Of a stretch of 18,333 nucleotides of DNA, positions 1-10,000 are shown in pieces. A program made the position numbers and the translations under genes. Position 1 is the first letter of the stretch. Every line of letters begins with the position of its first letter. The DNA comes from Haplosporangium gracile (taxonomy: Eukaryota; Mortierellomycota; Mortierellomycetes; Mortierellales; Mortierellaceae), in assembly GCA_015499985.1 (NCBI GenBank), contig JAAAUF010000842.1:1-18333 (forward strand), given 5' to 3'. A model generated the notes under the pieces. The model searched no databases, was not told the DNA's origin, and was given only the letters and a program-made list of their open reading frames with translations.

Positions 1-540
1 CCCCCCCCTCTGAATTATAAATATAGGCTTAATCTCAGCCATTCATGCCGCACACAATTTTCACATCGTTACTCAGGGGGTGGGCCGATGGCCAGAGTTG
101 TAGGACCGCTGTTAAGTCCTCAATTGGTACGGGGAGGAAAGGGGGTAGCGATTGTATAGTCCTAAGGAATCACACAAAACGATATTCTGCAGTGCGCCAG
201 CGAAACTCCTGTCAGTAGTGCTCTCGTCCAAGAAGTGATGTGTAAAAGGACAAAGAGTAAACAAGAGTGCTCGGTGCACTACTAGCACTATGGCTTCAAA
301 AGAATATGACTACTGATCTAAGGCGTCGCCACCGCTGCCTAGCCATCACATCTTTTTATAACAACATGTACACCGAATTTTGGATTTTGCGCGCATGTCA
401 CCAAATGTTACTGAGCGTATAACTTTTCACTTTTTTGAATGGAGCTGGTATTCAGTAGAGACGACTTATTCAGTCACATGACCGGGCGGTGCTGCCCGTC
501 CTAACAGAAAATGACAGATGAGTGTGTTCATCACATCACT

Positions 541-582
541 TGTCTTTGCAACATGAGACAATGCATGTCTTTGCAATATGAG
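541..582. repeat. imperfect direct repeat, 25-base period
   Basis: The word TGTCTTTGCAAYATGAG occurs at 541-557 and again at 566-582, with one difference (C versus T). The spacing of 25 bases suggests a local duplication. No gene is nearby and no function can be assigned. Confidence 0.7.
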
Positions 583-2045
583 CCAACCAAACGCCTCTAA
601 AAAACGAATTAGTTCGACTCGCATCGCCTCAGCATCCAATCAAAACAAACACCCCTACCCTTTCAACCCAAAAAACCTAGTGAAAAAAAAGGGACGACGC
701 ATCAATTTAAGACAAATACAGCCACATCATCCTAGATCGTGAGATCGTGAGACCAGGGCAAGGGCAAGCACGATGGTCGACAAGTGGATCTAATCACACT
801 CTCGAATGAAAATATTGCTAATGTAACCGAGGTCGCTGAATCTTCTCATAGTCGTGGTTCCGATGCAAATTCATCAACTTTCCTCATCTCAATCTCTGAA
901 TCTCGATTTCATTCTTTCAAACTGAGGTTCAAATTTAATTTTCATTCACAAGACTGACACCCTCCTGAGCCCTACTCGTCTTGAATCACGTCAGGAGTCT
1001 TTTAACCATGGGGGGAGGGGGAGGGTTGGCAATCAAATCGATGAGCAACAAACACTTTTTTCAGTAGTCGCCGTTGAAAGTCAGAGGATCTAACGGAGAT
1101 GAATCGCGTACTCCTTTTTTCGCTCCCATATCTTAATCCCTTAAAATTAACTATTGGGGGAAGTGGGGTGGCGGGAGCATGAAGGATCGAAAAGGAAGTC
1201 CATGAGCGAAAATGAGTTGAGTTAGAGCTTGAAACCTAATGTTTTTATCCACAAGGAATATTAACCCTGGCAGAAAAGGCGGAAATTTCAGTTGAATGAG
1301 TGTTATTGGCGGACAGAGAGAGTTGCTCTGTACAATAGGTTCAATGGAGAAGAAAGTGGTGAAAAGAAAAAGTTTATTCGACGCGACAGAGATGACGGAG
1401 ATTAAGACGTTTTTACTTGCCGGGATCCTTCTTAAAGCCAAGTTAAAAGTATTAATGACATTGCTTGATTTGATGAACGCATTGACAATGCCAATGATGA
1501 AATGACCGCGGACCAGACAAACTTAAGCCACCCCATATACTGTACCTTTTCGGTGAGATAATAATGTTTTGGACAGTTCTAGCTGGACAAAAGACCACAT
1601 AAACTATATCCGACTGGGGTCAGAACCAAACGCCACTACTGCAATTTGCATGATACAGGATTAGGTCACGGTCAAGTCCTAGGCTGCTACTACTTTGGCG
1701 CAACGTCAATGGCGCTCATGTTCGTCAGTCTGTGCTCTTTAGTCGTCTGAAACATGTTACGGCATTTAGCGGCTAGACACCCCAGAGCGGCATCCTTGCT
1801 GATGAGTGATAAGAACCGTATGCTCAAGCTTGATTTTGTACTATTCAGTTCAAATCTCCTAGTCAGACCGGTCATGATCGATTGATTGTATTTAAATAGA
1901 CTCTCGCCAAGTCAAAACTTTATGGTGCACAATGTATTAGCATTAGTTGAACATATACACTGTGCAGTACGTACCCCTGGACAACTGAAGGGCCTAAGCG
2001 AGTTGAGCAATGCAGACTGGTAACGAGTTGTCGAGGAGTAAGGGG

Positions 2046-2147
2046 GTGAGAAAAATGTATAGTGGTGCCCAAATCATGCGTGAAAGAGATGTATTGTGGT
2101 ACCCAGGCCATGCGTGAGAAAAATGTATAGAGGTACCCAGACCATGC
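2046..2147. repeat. 34-base tandem repeat, three copies
   Basis: Three head-to-tail units of exactly 34 bases lie at 2046-2079, 2080-2113 and 2114-2147. Each begins GTGA, has ATGTAT at unit positions 10-15 and GTACCCAG or GTGCCCAA in the middle, and ends CATGC. Units 1 and 3 are more alike in their first half, and units 2 and 3 in their second half. A short TATGCAG/TTATGCAG stutter follows. It sits about 180 bases upstream of the TATA box of the gene at 2493, so it is either a neutral minisatellite or an upstream promoter element of that gene. The sequence does not decide between these. Confidence 0.9.
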
Positions 2148-2327
2148 TATGCAGTTATGCAGCTATGAAGTTGCAACACATGCACATTGAAAAAATGGCT
2201 CGTATATCATTAGCCAAGCAATGTTAACACAATGTAGAAGTAAAGTCGCTTGGCGTAAAAACGGCTAACATATGCTTCCCTCTGCTGTTTGACCGCTGTG
2301 CCCTACCCTCTCTTATTTACAAGCACA

Positions 2328-2334
2328 TATAAAA
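2328..2334 (+). promoter_or_regulatory. TATA box of the 195-residue gene
   Basis: TATAAAA lies 161 bases upstream of the start codon at 2493 and 61 bases before a good 5' splice site (2395). This spacing fits a transcription start near 2360 and a short leader exon of roughly 35 bases ahead of a 5'-UTR intron. It is the best TATA match near any gene in the window. Confidence 0.6.
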
Positions 2335-2394
2335 GGAGTCAATGTTAGAGCACATCATCCCCATTTCTTCCAATTGTTCGCCAAATAGAATTCA

Positions 2395-2476
2395 GTAAGA
2401 CCCATTACTTGTTATTGCTCATGATGTGATTGACATATTCCACTAACAGCAACACCTCTCTGCATATCATTTCCAG
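2395..2476 (+). other. probable 5'-UTR intron
   Basis: The donor CA|GTAAGA at 2395, a branch-like CACTAAC at 2441-2447 and the acceptor TTCCAG ending at 2476 have the right order and spacing for a roughly 82-base intron. An alternative acceptor, CAATAG, ends at 2490, two bases before the start codon. It matches the TAG preference of the other introns here. The element would lie wholly in the leader, so it does not change the protein. Confidence 0.5.
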
Positions 2477-2492
2477 CTTTTTTGCAATAGAA

Positions 2493-3080
2493 ATGTCAGA
2501 TAATGTTACGGCTGGCATCTACCTTGGCACGCCGCCTAAGGATCCTAACGCCGAGATTCGCAAGATCTTTACAGAGCGAGAGAACCAGCAGGACGGACTT
2601 GGCACAATTTTGTCGTTCTGTCAAAAAGAAGCTGGATTCTCGGTTGGAGACACGGGCACAGAGGGCTTTAGGCAACAACTCCAAACATTCGAACCCGTCT
2701 TATGGCTTCAAGACTCATCAATTATGATGCCGATGCAAGACAATAAGAACGCTGTGGTTGCAGCCATTCAGGCTTTTGCGGAGCGAGTACCAGACAAGTC
2801 CCAGTACCAGAAGTTTGCTTCACAAATCAGTGACAACATCAACGCGAGCTTTGTTCAGTTTTGCATCCAGCAAGACGGCGATTACTTGGCTTTGTACCTA
2901 ACCAAGGCCACCGTCCAGGGCAACTTTCAGAACATGATTGGCGTTTGCGGCTACGATATTTGGGTTGTCAACCGCGGCGAGATGGCTAGCCGCGCGGATG
3001 AGCTGGTCGCGAGACTCAAACTCAAGGACAGCCTTGAGGACTGGGTGCAGAAAGTTAGCAGCGCTGGGTATGGAAAATAG
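2493..3080 (+). CDS. uncharacterised 195-residue protein
   Basis: A single uninterrupted frame encodes 195 residues, starting MSDNVTAGIYLG and ending SSAGYGK. I do not recognise the family. The protein looks soluble, with no signal peptide, membrane span, Cys/His cluster or low-complexity stretch. It is mixed-charge, with aromatic- and Gln-rich segments (for example QTFEPVLWLQDSS around residues 67-79 and FVQFCIQQDGDYLALYL around 119-135). The C-terminal 25 residues read like an amphipathic helix (LVARLKLKDSLEDWVQKV). Codon third positions are richer in G/C than the flanks, which supports real coding. The frame stays open upstream to 2430, but only a TTG lies there, so the first ATG (2493) is taken as the start. 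A TATA box and a likely 5'-UTR intron precede it, suggesting a well-expressed gene. It runs tandem with the next gene, 868 bases away. It may be lineage-specific. Confidence 0.8.
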   Translation: MSDNVTAGIYLGTPPKDPNAEIRKIFTERENQQDGLGTILSFCQKEAGFSVGDTGTEGFRQQLQTFEPVLWLQDSSIMMPMQDNKNAVVAAIQAFAERVPDKSQYQKFASQISDNINASFVQFCIQQDGDYLALYLTKATVQGNFQNMIGVCGYDIWVVNRGEMASRADELVARLKLKDSLEDWVQKVSSAGYGK

Positions 3081-3102
3081 GTCAGGCACAATACCTACAT
3101 TT

Positions 3103-3108
3103 ATTAAA
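3103..3108 (+). terminator. candidate poly(A) signal (ATTAAA)
   Basis: ATTAAA, a common variant of AATAAA, lies 23 bases after the stop codon of the 195-residue gene in an A/T-rich context. The 3'-UTR would be very short. No better signal is seen in the next 150 bases. Confidence 0.35.
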
Positions 3109-3189
3109 ATTAACGATCCAATGGCTCTGACGTTTTCTATATGAGTAAACTTTTCTCTGTTTGGTCAGTGTCATCTCTCTTTAAGCAAG

Positions 3190-3948
3190 TAAAGGGGCTC
3201 CATTTCATTTTCCAGATAATAATCTTAATTCTGTCGCCTTTATGAACACTCCTATGCTTATCCTTCCACTTTGCCATCACTTCCACGCCCTTTTTTTACC
3301 TCCCTTTCCCACTTTTTCTTTGCTACCAATTCCACAACTTCACCGTCTTTACCACCACTCGCACTCTCTTTTTCATCCTTTCTTTCTTTTCCTTTCGATC
3401 CCTCACATTCTCTCTCGTTTTCTCTCTTTTTTTTTTTTTTTTTTTAGCAAATAGAGCAAGAGCTGTTATCGCCGTGTGATGGGGGCAACTGATGCTTGCA
3501 AGATGAAGAAAAAAAGGATAAGAAGGAGCAACCCCCGTAGCATTGACAAAAAGGTGTCGCAGCCTTTGAAGGCGCGGAACAAAGAGTAGAGGTGTGTGTC
3601 TGTAGCAAAATATGAGAGAGAGAAGTGCGTATGTACGGGAGTTACAAGGGTGATGGCGAATAGGAAAAGAAAGTGAAGTGAAGGCGAAGATCAACGGGTT
3701 TGTGTCTGTCTGTCTCAGTTCGTGTTCGACCTGGAAATGAATCGAATGGGACTGATGGCCCTGAGAAATGATTTCCTCGGGGTCGGCCAAGGTGGCTTAG
3801 ATGTGTTTGTGGGACTGCTTCGTTCCCCTTTTTTCTTTTCTTTTTTTTTTTTGGTTGCAAAGGGTGAAGAAGGGGAGCATGGACTTGACTTGTTGTTAGC
3901 TAGACTCATCTCTCAACCTCTTCGACAACAACACCGACATCAACAGAC
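3190..3948 (+). promoter_or_regulatory. pyrimidine-rich upstream region of the CCDC137-like gene
   Basis: This gene-free stretch is dominated by C/T tracts on the plus strand. A long CT-rich run spans about 3250-3445 and ends in 19 consecutive T (3427-3445). A second T-rich run lies at about 3828-3851. Pyrimidine-rich tracts upstream of the start are typical of active fungal promoters, and no clear TATA box is seen. Open frames in this stretch on either strand are by-products of the low-complexity sequence (Lys-rich one way, Phe/Ser/Leu-rich the other). Confidence 0.45.
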
Positions 3949-5126
3949 ATGGGACACAAGAGGAAAAAGCTCTCCGAGCGCGTTGCTGACAGGACCAACA
4001 AGGGGTAAATGACTCCTCTTAAATGCACAATGCCAACATTCTGTCACTAGTAGGAAACAAAACCATGGCAGAGAAGGGAGCAGGCAAAACCCAACTAGCA
4101 CAGCAACGACAAACCCCCTCTCCCAGTCAATACTTATTAACACCACCGCCCACTTTAATTGAAATAATAACCTTCTCATAGGTTCGACGAGTCCCCCTTC
4201 AAGAACGCAACCTCAGACACCCCTAAGGGTTTCTCACGGATCATGTTCAAAAAGGAATCCATGGCCCAGCGTGCACAAGATAAACGCCAACACGGGTCCT
4301 CAGAAGATCTTGGTCTTTCCGCCAAAGAGAAAAAGGCTGCTGCCGCCGCTAACAGTAACAACAAAGACGGGACGGGCAACAAGGGCTATGGAAAGCAGGA
4401 GACGTCCGAGTTGCGAATCCAGCCTGGCGAGAGGATGGGCGATTTCTCTCGTCGTGTCGATGATCACATGCGGGAGAAGATGATGAAGGCTACCCGCGAT
4501 AACACCTCCACCGGCAGCAAGAAAAAGAAGTAAGAACTTCTCTTTTTATTTCATTGACAAATGCTTTCGTTGCGTACATTATCTAACCCTCCTTTCCATT
4601 CTTCTATTCTATGAATAATAGATACTTTGAGAAGCTGAAGGCAAAGGAGCAGGCCAAGAAACTGAAAGTCCAGGAAGAAAAAGCCTACGAAGAATACGAA
4701 ACCATTCAGGACCGCATCCGCCTTAACGACATTGCCGACGCACCCCCGACCCTTACCGCCATCCCCAAGAAGCGCAAGAACGATGACTTTATGGCCCACA
4801 AGAAATGGAAGAATGCCCCCGGAGAGGAAGACTTTGAAGATCAAATCGCTGATCTGGATAAGACCAAGAAGCGGAAACTTCTGGAGGCTGGAAAGGAGGA
4901 TGATAAGGATAAGCGGACGAGTGTGGTTGAGAATGGAATCAAGAAGTCGAGGTTGAAGAATTTGACGCCTGCGGGTAGACGTATTATTGAGGAGGAGCGG
5001 AAACAGGCGATTGAGAATTATCGGTTGATGAAAGCGAGGAAGGAATTGGATCGTGGAGGGAGGTCGAAGGCGCAGGATGATGATGCTGCTGCCGATGATG
5101 CCGAGGCAACCGCCGCTGGATATTAA
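3949..5126 (+). CDS. CCDC137: CCDC137-like lysine-rich coiled-coil protein
   Basis: Three exons, 3949-4004, 4182-4529 and 4622-5126, join to 302 residues. Both introns (177 and 92 bases) have GTAA donors and ATAG acceptors. The protein starts MGHKRKKLSERV and is very basic, rich in K, E, R and D and coiled-coil-like throughout. From memory of human CCDC137, four landmarks match in order. They are an N-terminal basic segment with a short FDESPFKN-type motif (residues 20-27), a PGERMGDFSRRVD block (100-112) like the KGESDGAYIHRM region, an IRLNDIADAPPTLTAIP block (about 175-191) like the human FGEVVLQPPELTARP segment, and a C-terminal RRIIEEERKQAIENYRLMK block like RIVEEERERAVQAYRALK. CCDC137 is a nuclear, nucleolar or chromosome-periphery protein. 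The basic clusters (KKRK type) fit nuclear import, and the biochemical role is unknown. Fungal homologues are sometimes misnamed urease accessory proteins, a name nothing here supports. The Ala/Asp-rich tail (DDDAAADDAEATAAGY) is low complexity. The gene converges on the I9 gene. Confidence 0.8.
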
Positions 5127-5617
5127 TTCTGTTCGTTCTTTGCTCTCTCATTTTCACACATCCACACACTACATGCATTTCTTCTTTTTTCAATATCACC
5201 CCGCATTCATTCAATTCTCTTGTAATAAATACACTCCACCATTTTTGCATTCTCTCTCGCGTTTTGCACTGTCACACACAGTTAACGAGTTGACGTCCCT
5301 GCAATTCAAAAAAGGCGGTGGGACCCTCTCCTTCTTTCATCTCATCTCTGCGCATCATCAAAAGGAAATAAAACAGCAGTGACAACCAACAACAATGGTA
5401 CTTTTGCTAAAGTGATGTTTTCTTTATATATAAACTTTTTACAAAATGGTAATTTTTTGTTGTTGTTATCTACAAAAAGTAACGAACTGGAAGAGGGAAC
5501 ATAATCAACGCCCTCCTCTTCTCCTCCGCATACTATATCTTGTTGTTTTGTTTGTTTATACTCGTTTCTTGGACAAGGGTATCAAAAAAAAAGAGTTTCA
5601 TCCAGCACGCCAGTTGT
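5127..5617. other. convergent intergenic / 3'-UTR region
   Basis: This 491-base gap separates the stop of the plus-strand CCDC137-like gene from the stop of the minus-strand I9 gene, so it holds two 3'-UTRs facing each other. It contains two AATAAA signals for the plus strand and T-rich stretches around 5410-5470. No AATAAA is seen for the minus-strand gene. Its poly(A) site probably lies in the A-rich minus-strand sequence around 5520-5560. Confidence 0.5.
5224..5229 (+). terminator. poly(A) signal (AATAAA) of the CCDC137-like gene
   Basis: A canonical AATAAA lies 98 bases after the stop at 5126, preceded by TTGT. A second AATAAA at 5367-5372 could serve as a distal site. Confidence 0.55.
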
Positions 5618-6531
5618 TTAGATGAGAGACTTGGCGTAGGCAGAAACGGGACCGTCTGCCTCAATGTAGTCAACCTTGGGGTGGACCGACAAGGTCTGAA
5701 CGCTGTTGTCGGGGAGCTCTGCAGCAAAGCCGATGAGTGCCGAGGTATATCTCTGGGTGATCGTTCCTCCTGTTTTTTGTTTGTTGTTTTTGTTGACGAG
5801 TTGTTGGGATGCGCGGTAAGGGGTTTTACGTGGGACAGACAGATAGGCAAACAGACAAGTAAAGAGCGTTAGGTTATCGTGAGAAAAGAAAACGAAAAAG
5901 AGCGGTGATGCGAGGTTAATGAGAAATTATTGTCAAACATAATACAATGTGGCAGTAAACACGCTGTGCGAAAAAAACTCAATGGCACAGACAGATAACA
6001 GCGACAAACACTCCATCCTCACTCCAACATCAACACTAACTCAACTACTGCTAAAAAAAATAGCACAAAGACAACGTTACCTTGGGCAATGATGTCGTTC
6101 TCGGCATTAGTAATCTCAGCCTGATCAGTTCCCGCCTTGAAGACAACAATGACCTTGTTGTGGGCTGCAGCGGACTGAGCGCCCTTCTGGGGAATGGTCG
6201 AAGGGGCCTCACCGGGCTTCTGGACACCGGCGGGGAGAACGGAGGCTGAGAATGCGTTTGCTTCGTGGTCGGCTATTTGGAAAGAGAGTGGGTGGGTATC
6301 AGGTTAGTTAATGATATACGTGGGTGATGGGGTCAGTGGTTTTCAAGAAGCTACAAGGAGGAGTGTGTCAAGGACGCTAGGAGGAGAACAAAGTCGCGCC
6401 CGTTGTTTGTTGGCACAAGGTGTGTCAATGCAGCACTGTGAAATGAATGCCAAGAGAAAACATGACAACAACGACGCTGTTTAAGAAAGCTAACGCTGGT
6501 GATGAGGAAACAACAGCAACTTACAGGTCAT
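5618..6531 (-). CDS. PBI2: I9-family peptidase inhibitor (proteinase B inhibitor-like)
   Basis: Three exons read on the minus strand, 6525-6531, 6081-6272 and 5618-5769, join to 116 residues. The first exon is only ATGACCT. Its donor GTAAGT and the acceptor CAAATAG split codon 3 (T|CC). Exon 2 has no in-frame ATG, which forces this start. Introns are 252 and 311 bases, longer than the rest of the window. Residues 42-106 are an inhibitor I9 domain: KVIVVFKAGT (42-51) is the first strand, ITQRYTSALIGFAAELP (70-86) the central strand-helix, and HPKVDYIEADGPV (96-108) the closing strand with its Asp-Tyr-Ile-Glu signature. I9 domains act as propeptide chaperone-inhibitors of subtilisin-type proteases. 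Here there is no protease domain, so it should be a free intracellular inhibitor like yeast Pbi2, which acts on vacuolar proteinase B. There is no signal peptide. About 40 Ala/Pro-rich residues precede the domain, making it longer than the roughly 75-residue yeast protein. Confidence 0.88.
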
Positions 6532-6700
6532 GTTTGGTTATGTATGTGTTTTGAGTAGAGAGGGGTGTGTTGTTGTGAGTGTGAGTGTGAGCGCGAAAGG
6601 AATGAAGGAAAGAAAGGAGCGAATGTGCGTCGACATGCTCTCGCTCTCTTTTATTCCCCCCCCCCCCATCCGCCAACCGTCCCTGCCTGTCTGGGTGTGC
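6532..6700 (-). promoter_or_regulatory. promoter and leader of the I9 inhibitor gene
   Basis: Read on the minus strand, AATAAAAG (6648-6655) is a TATA-like element about 120 bases before the start codon. It directly follows a run of 12 G (C on the plus strand, 6656-6667). The presumed leader is C/T-rich with a CACTCACACTCACAACAACA stretch just before CCAAACATG, typical of fungal 5' leaders. The whole gap 6532-7095 between this gene and the LAA1 stop contains no other gene that I can support. Confidence 0.45.
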
Positions 6701-7095
6701 TTTTGCTCTCACGCTTCTTCTTTGAATCCCTCTCGCCCAATCCACATGACGGATGATACCATCCAACAAGGTTTGCCTTTTCTGTTCCCTTCCCTGGGAC
6801 AGAGAAGCCTCGAAAAACAGTCACACTGACATCATGGTCCCATGGCCCAAGGCACCAAGCAAGAGCAAAGGGTAAGAGCATTATGCAAACTCTCTTTGGT
6901 AAAGAAAACCTTTTCCGTACTGTGTTCATGCAAAAAAAGAACACAAAAATCGCAATACCATCCAAACCACATCCATCACACATCACACACCCTTTCCTGC
7001 TTGAAATATCATGTTGTTTTTTGTCTATGATATTTGTATGTGCATGGTACACATGGTATACATATCGCAACAAACGAAAAAAAGTACATATGTCT

Positions 7096-10000
7096 CTAAG
7101 TAAAACCAGCAAAACTACTCTTCAACTGAATCTTGACCCGATCCCTCTCCTTCGCTAGCCTCTCTTGCTCCCTTTGCTCCAGCTCTTGCTGCTTCTGCTG
7201 CTGCTGCTGCTGCTGCAACACACTCTGTCGAATCGCAGTCTCGAGTCGAGTCCGTCTCTCCATCGATAGGGTCGACAACCCGTACCGGAACTCTTGAGGG
7301 AACTGGGTTCCGAGTGACAGGAGCTGGTTCAACGCCAAAGCGTGCACCTGTGCTGCATTACCCGTTGAGGGGGAGGATGCGTTGGGGTCTTGGAGGAGGG
7401 GAACGACAGTCGACATGATGATCGAAATAATCCCGGGACCTACAAACGATTTTAATCAATTAGAAAGTAGAGATTAGTGCCGTGTACTTGAGCAAAGATA
7501 CCTTTTCAAAGTAGCAACAGTCAAAAAAAACCAAGAAACACCACAAAAAACTTACGAGCGGACTCGGTGGAAGAGACAGCAAGGCTTTTGAGGGTCTGGA
7601 TGCCCTCCTCGATGACCTGCATCCCAACCTTGTTATCTTCCTGCGCGGACTTGACCACAATTGTTGTCACCACAAACGGAATCAGCTGGCGCATAAACAA
7701 ACGCCCACGCGACGACTCAATCAAAATGATGCTCCTCAAGCATTGGTATCCCACGGTCACAATCTAATACCAAGTGGTACAAAAACACCAGAGCCAAAAA
7801 AAATAATAACAATGGTGAGAGAGATTATCTTGTGTTCTGGGGAAAAAATGCATACAAAGCACAAGAAATAAGGGGTTGCGTGCATGTGTGTACAAGTTAC
7901 CTTGCTGATGTTGCTCTCAATGCTGCTCATAATCAAGCGCTCAAACTGCTCCAAGAACGATTTCTTGATCTGAACAGACGCACAGTTCGTCAGGATCAAC
8001 ATCATCCCCAACAGGCCATTACACCACTCTGCAATCTCCACCGCCGATACCTCCATCTCAGAGTCCACTGCTGACATAACACCAGAATCCTCGCCAAGAT
8101 TGAAGCCTGTCGACTCTGAGGCCGTTGGGTCGACAATCTCTGAACGGCCAGGAGCAAAAGCGGCTTGCTTCTTGAGGAGTGCTCCCAATGTTCCATTCAG
8201 AATTAGCTCCAGGAACTTAGGGTCGAGATCTGCAATGTTCTTGTTGAGCGATTCCATGACTCCCTTGATATTCACTAGCACAAGTGGTCCCAGCTCCGTC
8301 TGGAACGCAGGGTCCCGCAGCACGCCTACAACAATACAAAATACAATGTTAGGCGTGATCGCTTGACGAAGAAGGCAATGAATCGCATAGATGGAGAAAT
8401 TGCACCGCACGTTATAAAAAAAAAAAGATACTTACTGACGAGAACGTTGAGGGTGACGGCAGAGAGGTGGAGCTGGTACTTCGGCGGAGCAACCTTGACC
8501 AAAACAGTCAGCATCTCGGCAACACGACCCAATAGTTCAATGGTCTCTGGAGTCGTCTTTTTCGAGCCTGGTCGTCCTACTCCGATAGCCTTGATCGCCT
8601 TTATATTGTTGGATCCGGTACGCTTCTGAAGGTAGAGCTCGACCAACAGCTGAACAATCGACTTGAGTTGACTCTCAGGAAGGGCAGACAATCCAGTAGT
8701 AGTAGCAGTCGAAGAAGTGCAATCATTGTCCGCTTCTCCTTCCTTCTGAGTGTTGTCGCTGTCGTTGTTGCTGCTGATGTTGTTGTCAAAGAGCATATCC
8801 TTGCCGTATCCTTGGATCACCGTCGAGATCACACCAACGACTAGACCCTGAACGCGGCTTCCCTCCATCCAAGCAACTCTCTCCAAGATCATCATCATCT
8901 CCAAAAACACCTTGCCCAAGAACTCCTTCTCGATGAACTGGGGCTTCAGGATGGAATGTAGGGCCAAAAGACAGCCCTGCAATGCTCCATCATTCGCAGC
9001 GACCACCAAATTGATCGCAGACTGGCTGTTGGCCGTCGAGATACTGGAACCTGTCGACGAAGTCTTGGCCAAGATCTCGAGACAGAGTCCAAACACGACA
9101 TGGATCAACCGCAGAGGGCTCTCCTTTTTGACTGTGGTCTCTAATGAAGGTGTGATTGTTGTGTCTGTCGAGGCGGTCGTCGCCGCAGTTGCATTGTCGC
9201 CGTCGATGTCCTCCAATAATGTATCATCTTTCTTGTCCTCGGCGTCGGTCTCTGATACCTTGGCGCTGATCTCAGGTCGAGTAATTCTAATAAGCGCCTC
9301 CACCATGAACTCGTTTTTTTCATCCACCAATGATGACACAGCGCCCAAGATCTTGAGTGTCGATGTTTGGTCAAACTATTCGCATAGAAAGTGAATATGC
9401 GCTATGTGAGTAAAACAATCTCGTCCGTCATGTCCTGCGCACATTAATGCTTTTGCCAACCTAGAAATTGACTTACGTTTTTCTCGGTGTCCTTGCTAGA
9501 GTCGGCATACGACGCGTCAAAGATACCGCCGCCAGATCCTCCACTGGCACTTCCGCCTGCGGGTACTCCCGAACCTGAAAGCGCTACCTCGGACTCGATC
9601 CTCGATCGCGCATATTCTTCCAGTGCGTTCGCCCACAGCTTGCAAAGCTCCTCCAAGTTGGGTCTCAGCACCGCAACTAGGTAGTTACGATGGACACTTG
9701 CGACCTGTAGTTCAGCCCATGCATTCAGCACAGCCCACTTGATCATCTGTGAGGCATGTGGAGTCAGATCCGTCACATCCCCAACGGCTGTTAGCCGCTT
9801 GTCCTCCTTGCACTTTTCCAGTGCGCCAATCAACAGCTTGAGAACACGGCCAAATCGATCCACCTCCTGAATAATACCACTTCCGACGTAGACCGCACAG
9901 ACCTTGACACCCAACGACACTACCTCGGGAGTACTTTCGGCCGTAAAAGCCGGGGTTAATGCGGCACCGATCTGCGCCTGGTACTGCTCCAAGAGGACAC

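Larger units (their letters stand above)
1..2327. other. gene-poor left end of window
   Basis: I find no supportable gene in this stretch. The longest open frames are under 100 codons, overlap one another on opposite strands (for example around 1151-1505), and show neither splice-compatible extensions nor any protein family I recognise. It contains a short direct repeat (541-582), a triple 34-base tandem repeat (2046-2147), short stutters near 735-765 and a small hairpin (CGGGC at 483-487 pairing with GCCCG at 494-498). It could be plain intergenic DNA plus a decayed mobile element, but no terminal repeats or transposase motifs are visible. Confidence 0.6.

Noticed and set aside
483..498. Small hairpin CGGGC-6-GCCCG
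   Set aside because: The stem is only 5 base pairs with no adjacent gene or T tract, so chance is likely.
1151..1505. Overlapping small open frames on both strands
   Set aside because: They are under 100 codons, overlap antisense to each other, have no domain and no splice-compatible extension. A decayed mobile element cannot be shown.
2430..2492. Upstream extension of the 195-residue protein
   Set aside because: It begins with TTG rather than ATG and overlaps a probable 5'-UTR intron.
3323..3790. 155-codon minus-strand open frame
   Set aside because: It is the complement of the C/T-rich promoter region. The Lys/Arg runs come from poly-T, and there is no recognisable domain or codon bias.
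5540..5872. 110-codon plus-strand frame over the last I9 exon
   Set aside because: It is antisense to the exon that encodes the I9 signature and to intron 2, and it has no domain.
7043..7061. CATGGTAC / CATGGTATAC direct repeat in the Laa1 3' region
   Set aside because: It is short and imperfect. On the transcript strand it gives UGUA-type words, but none matches the full Pumilio site, so no regulatory claim is made.
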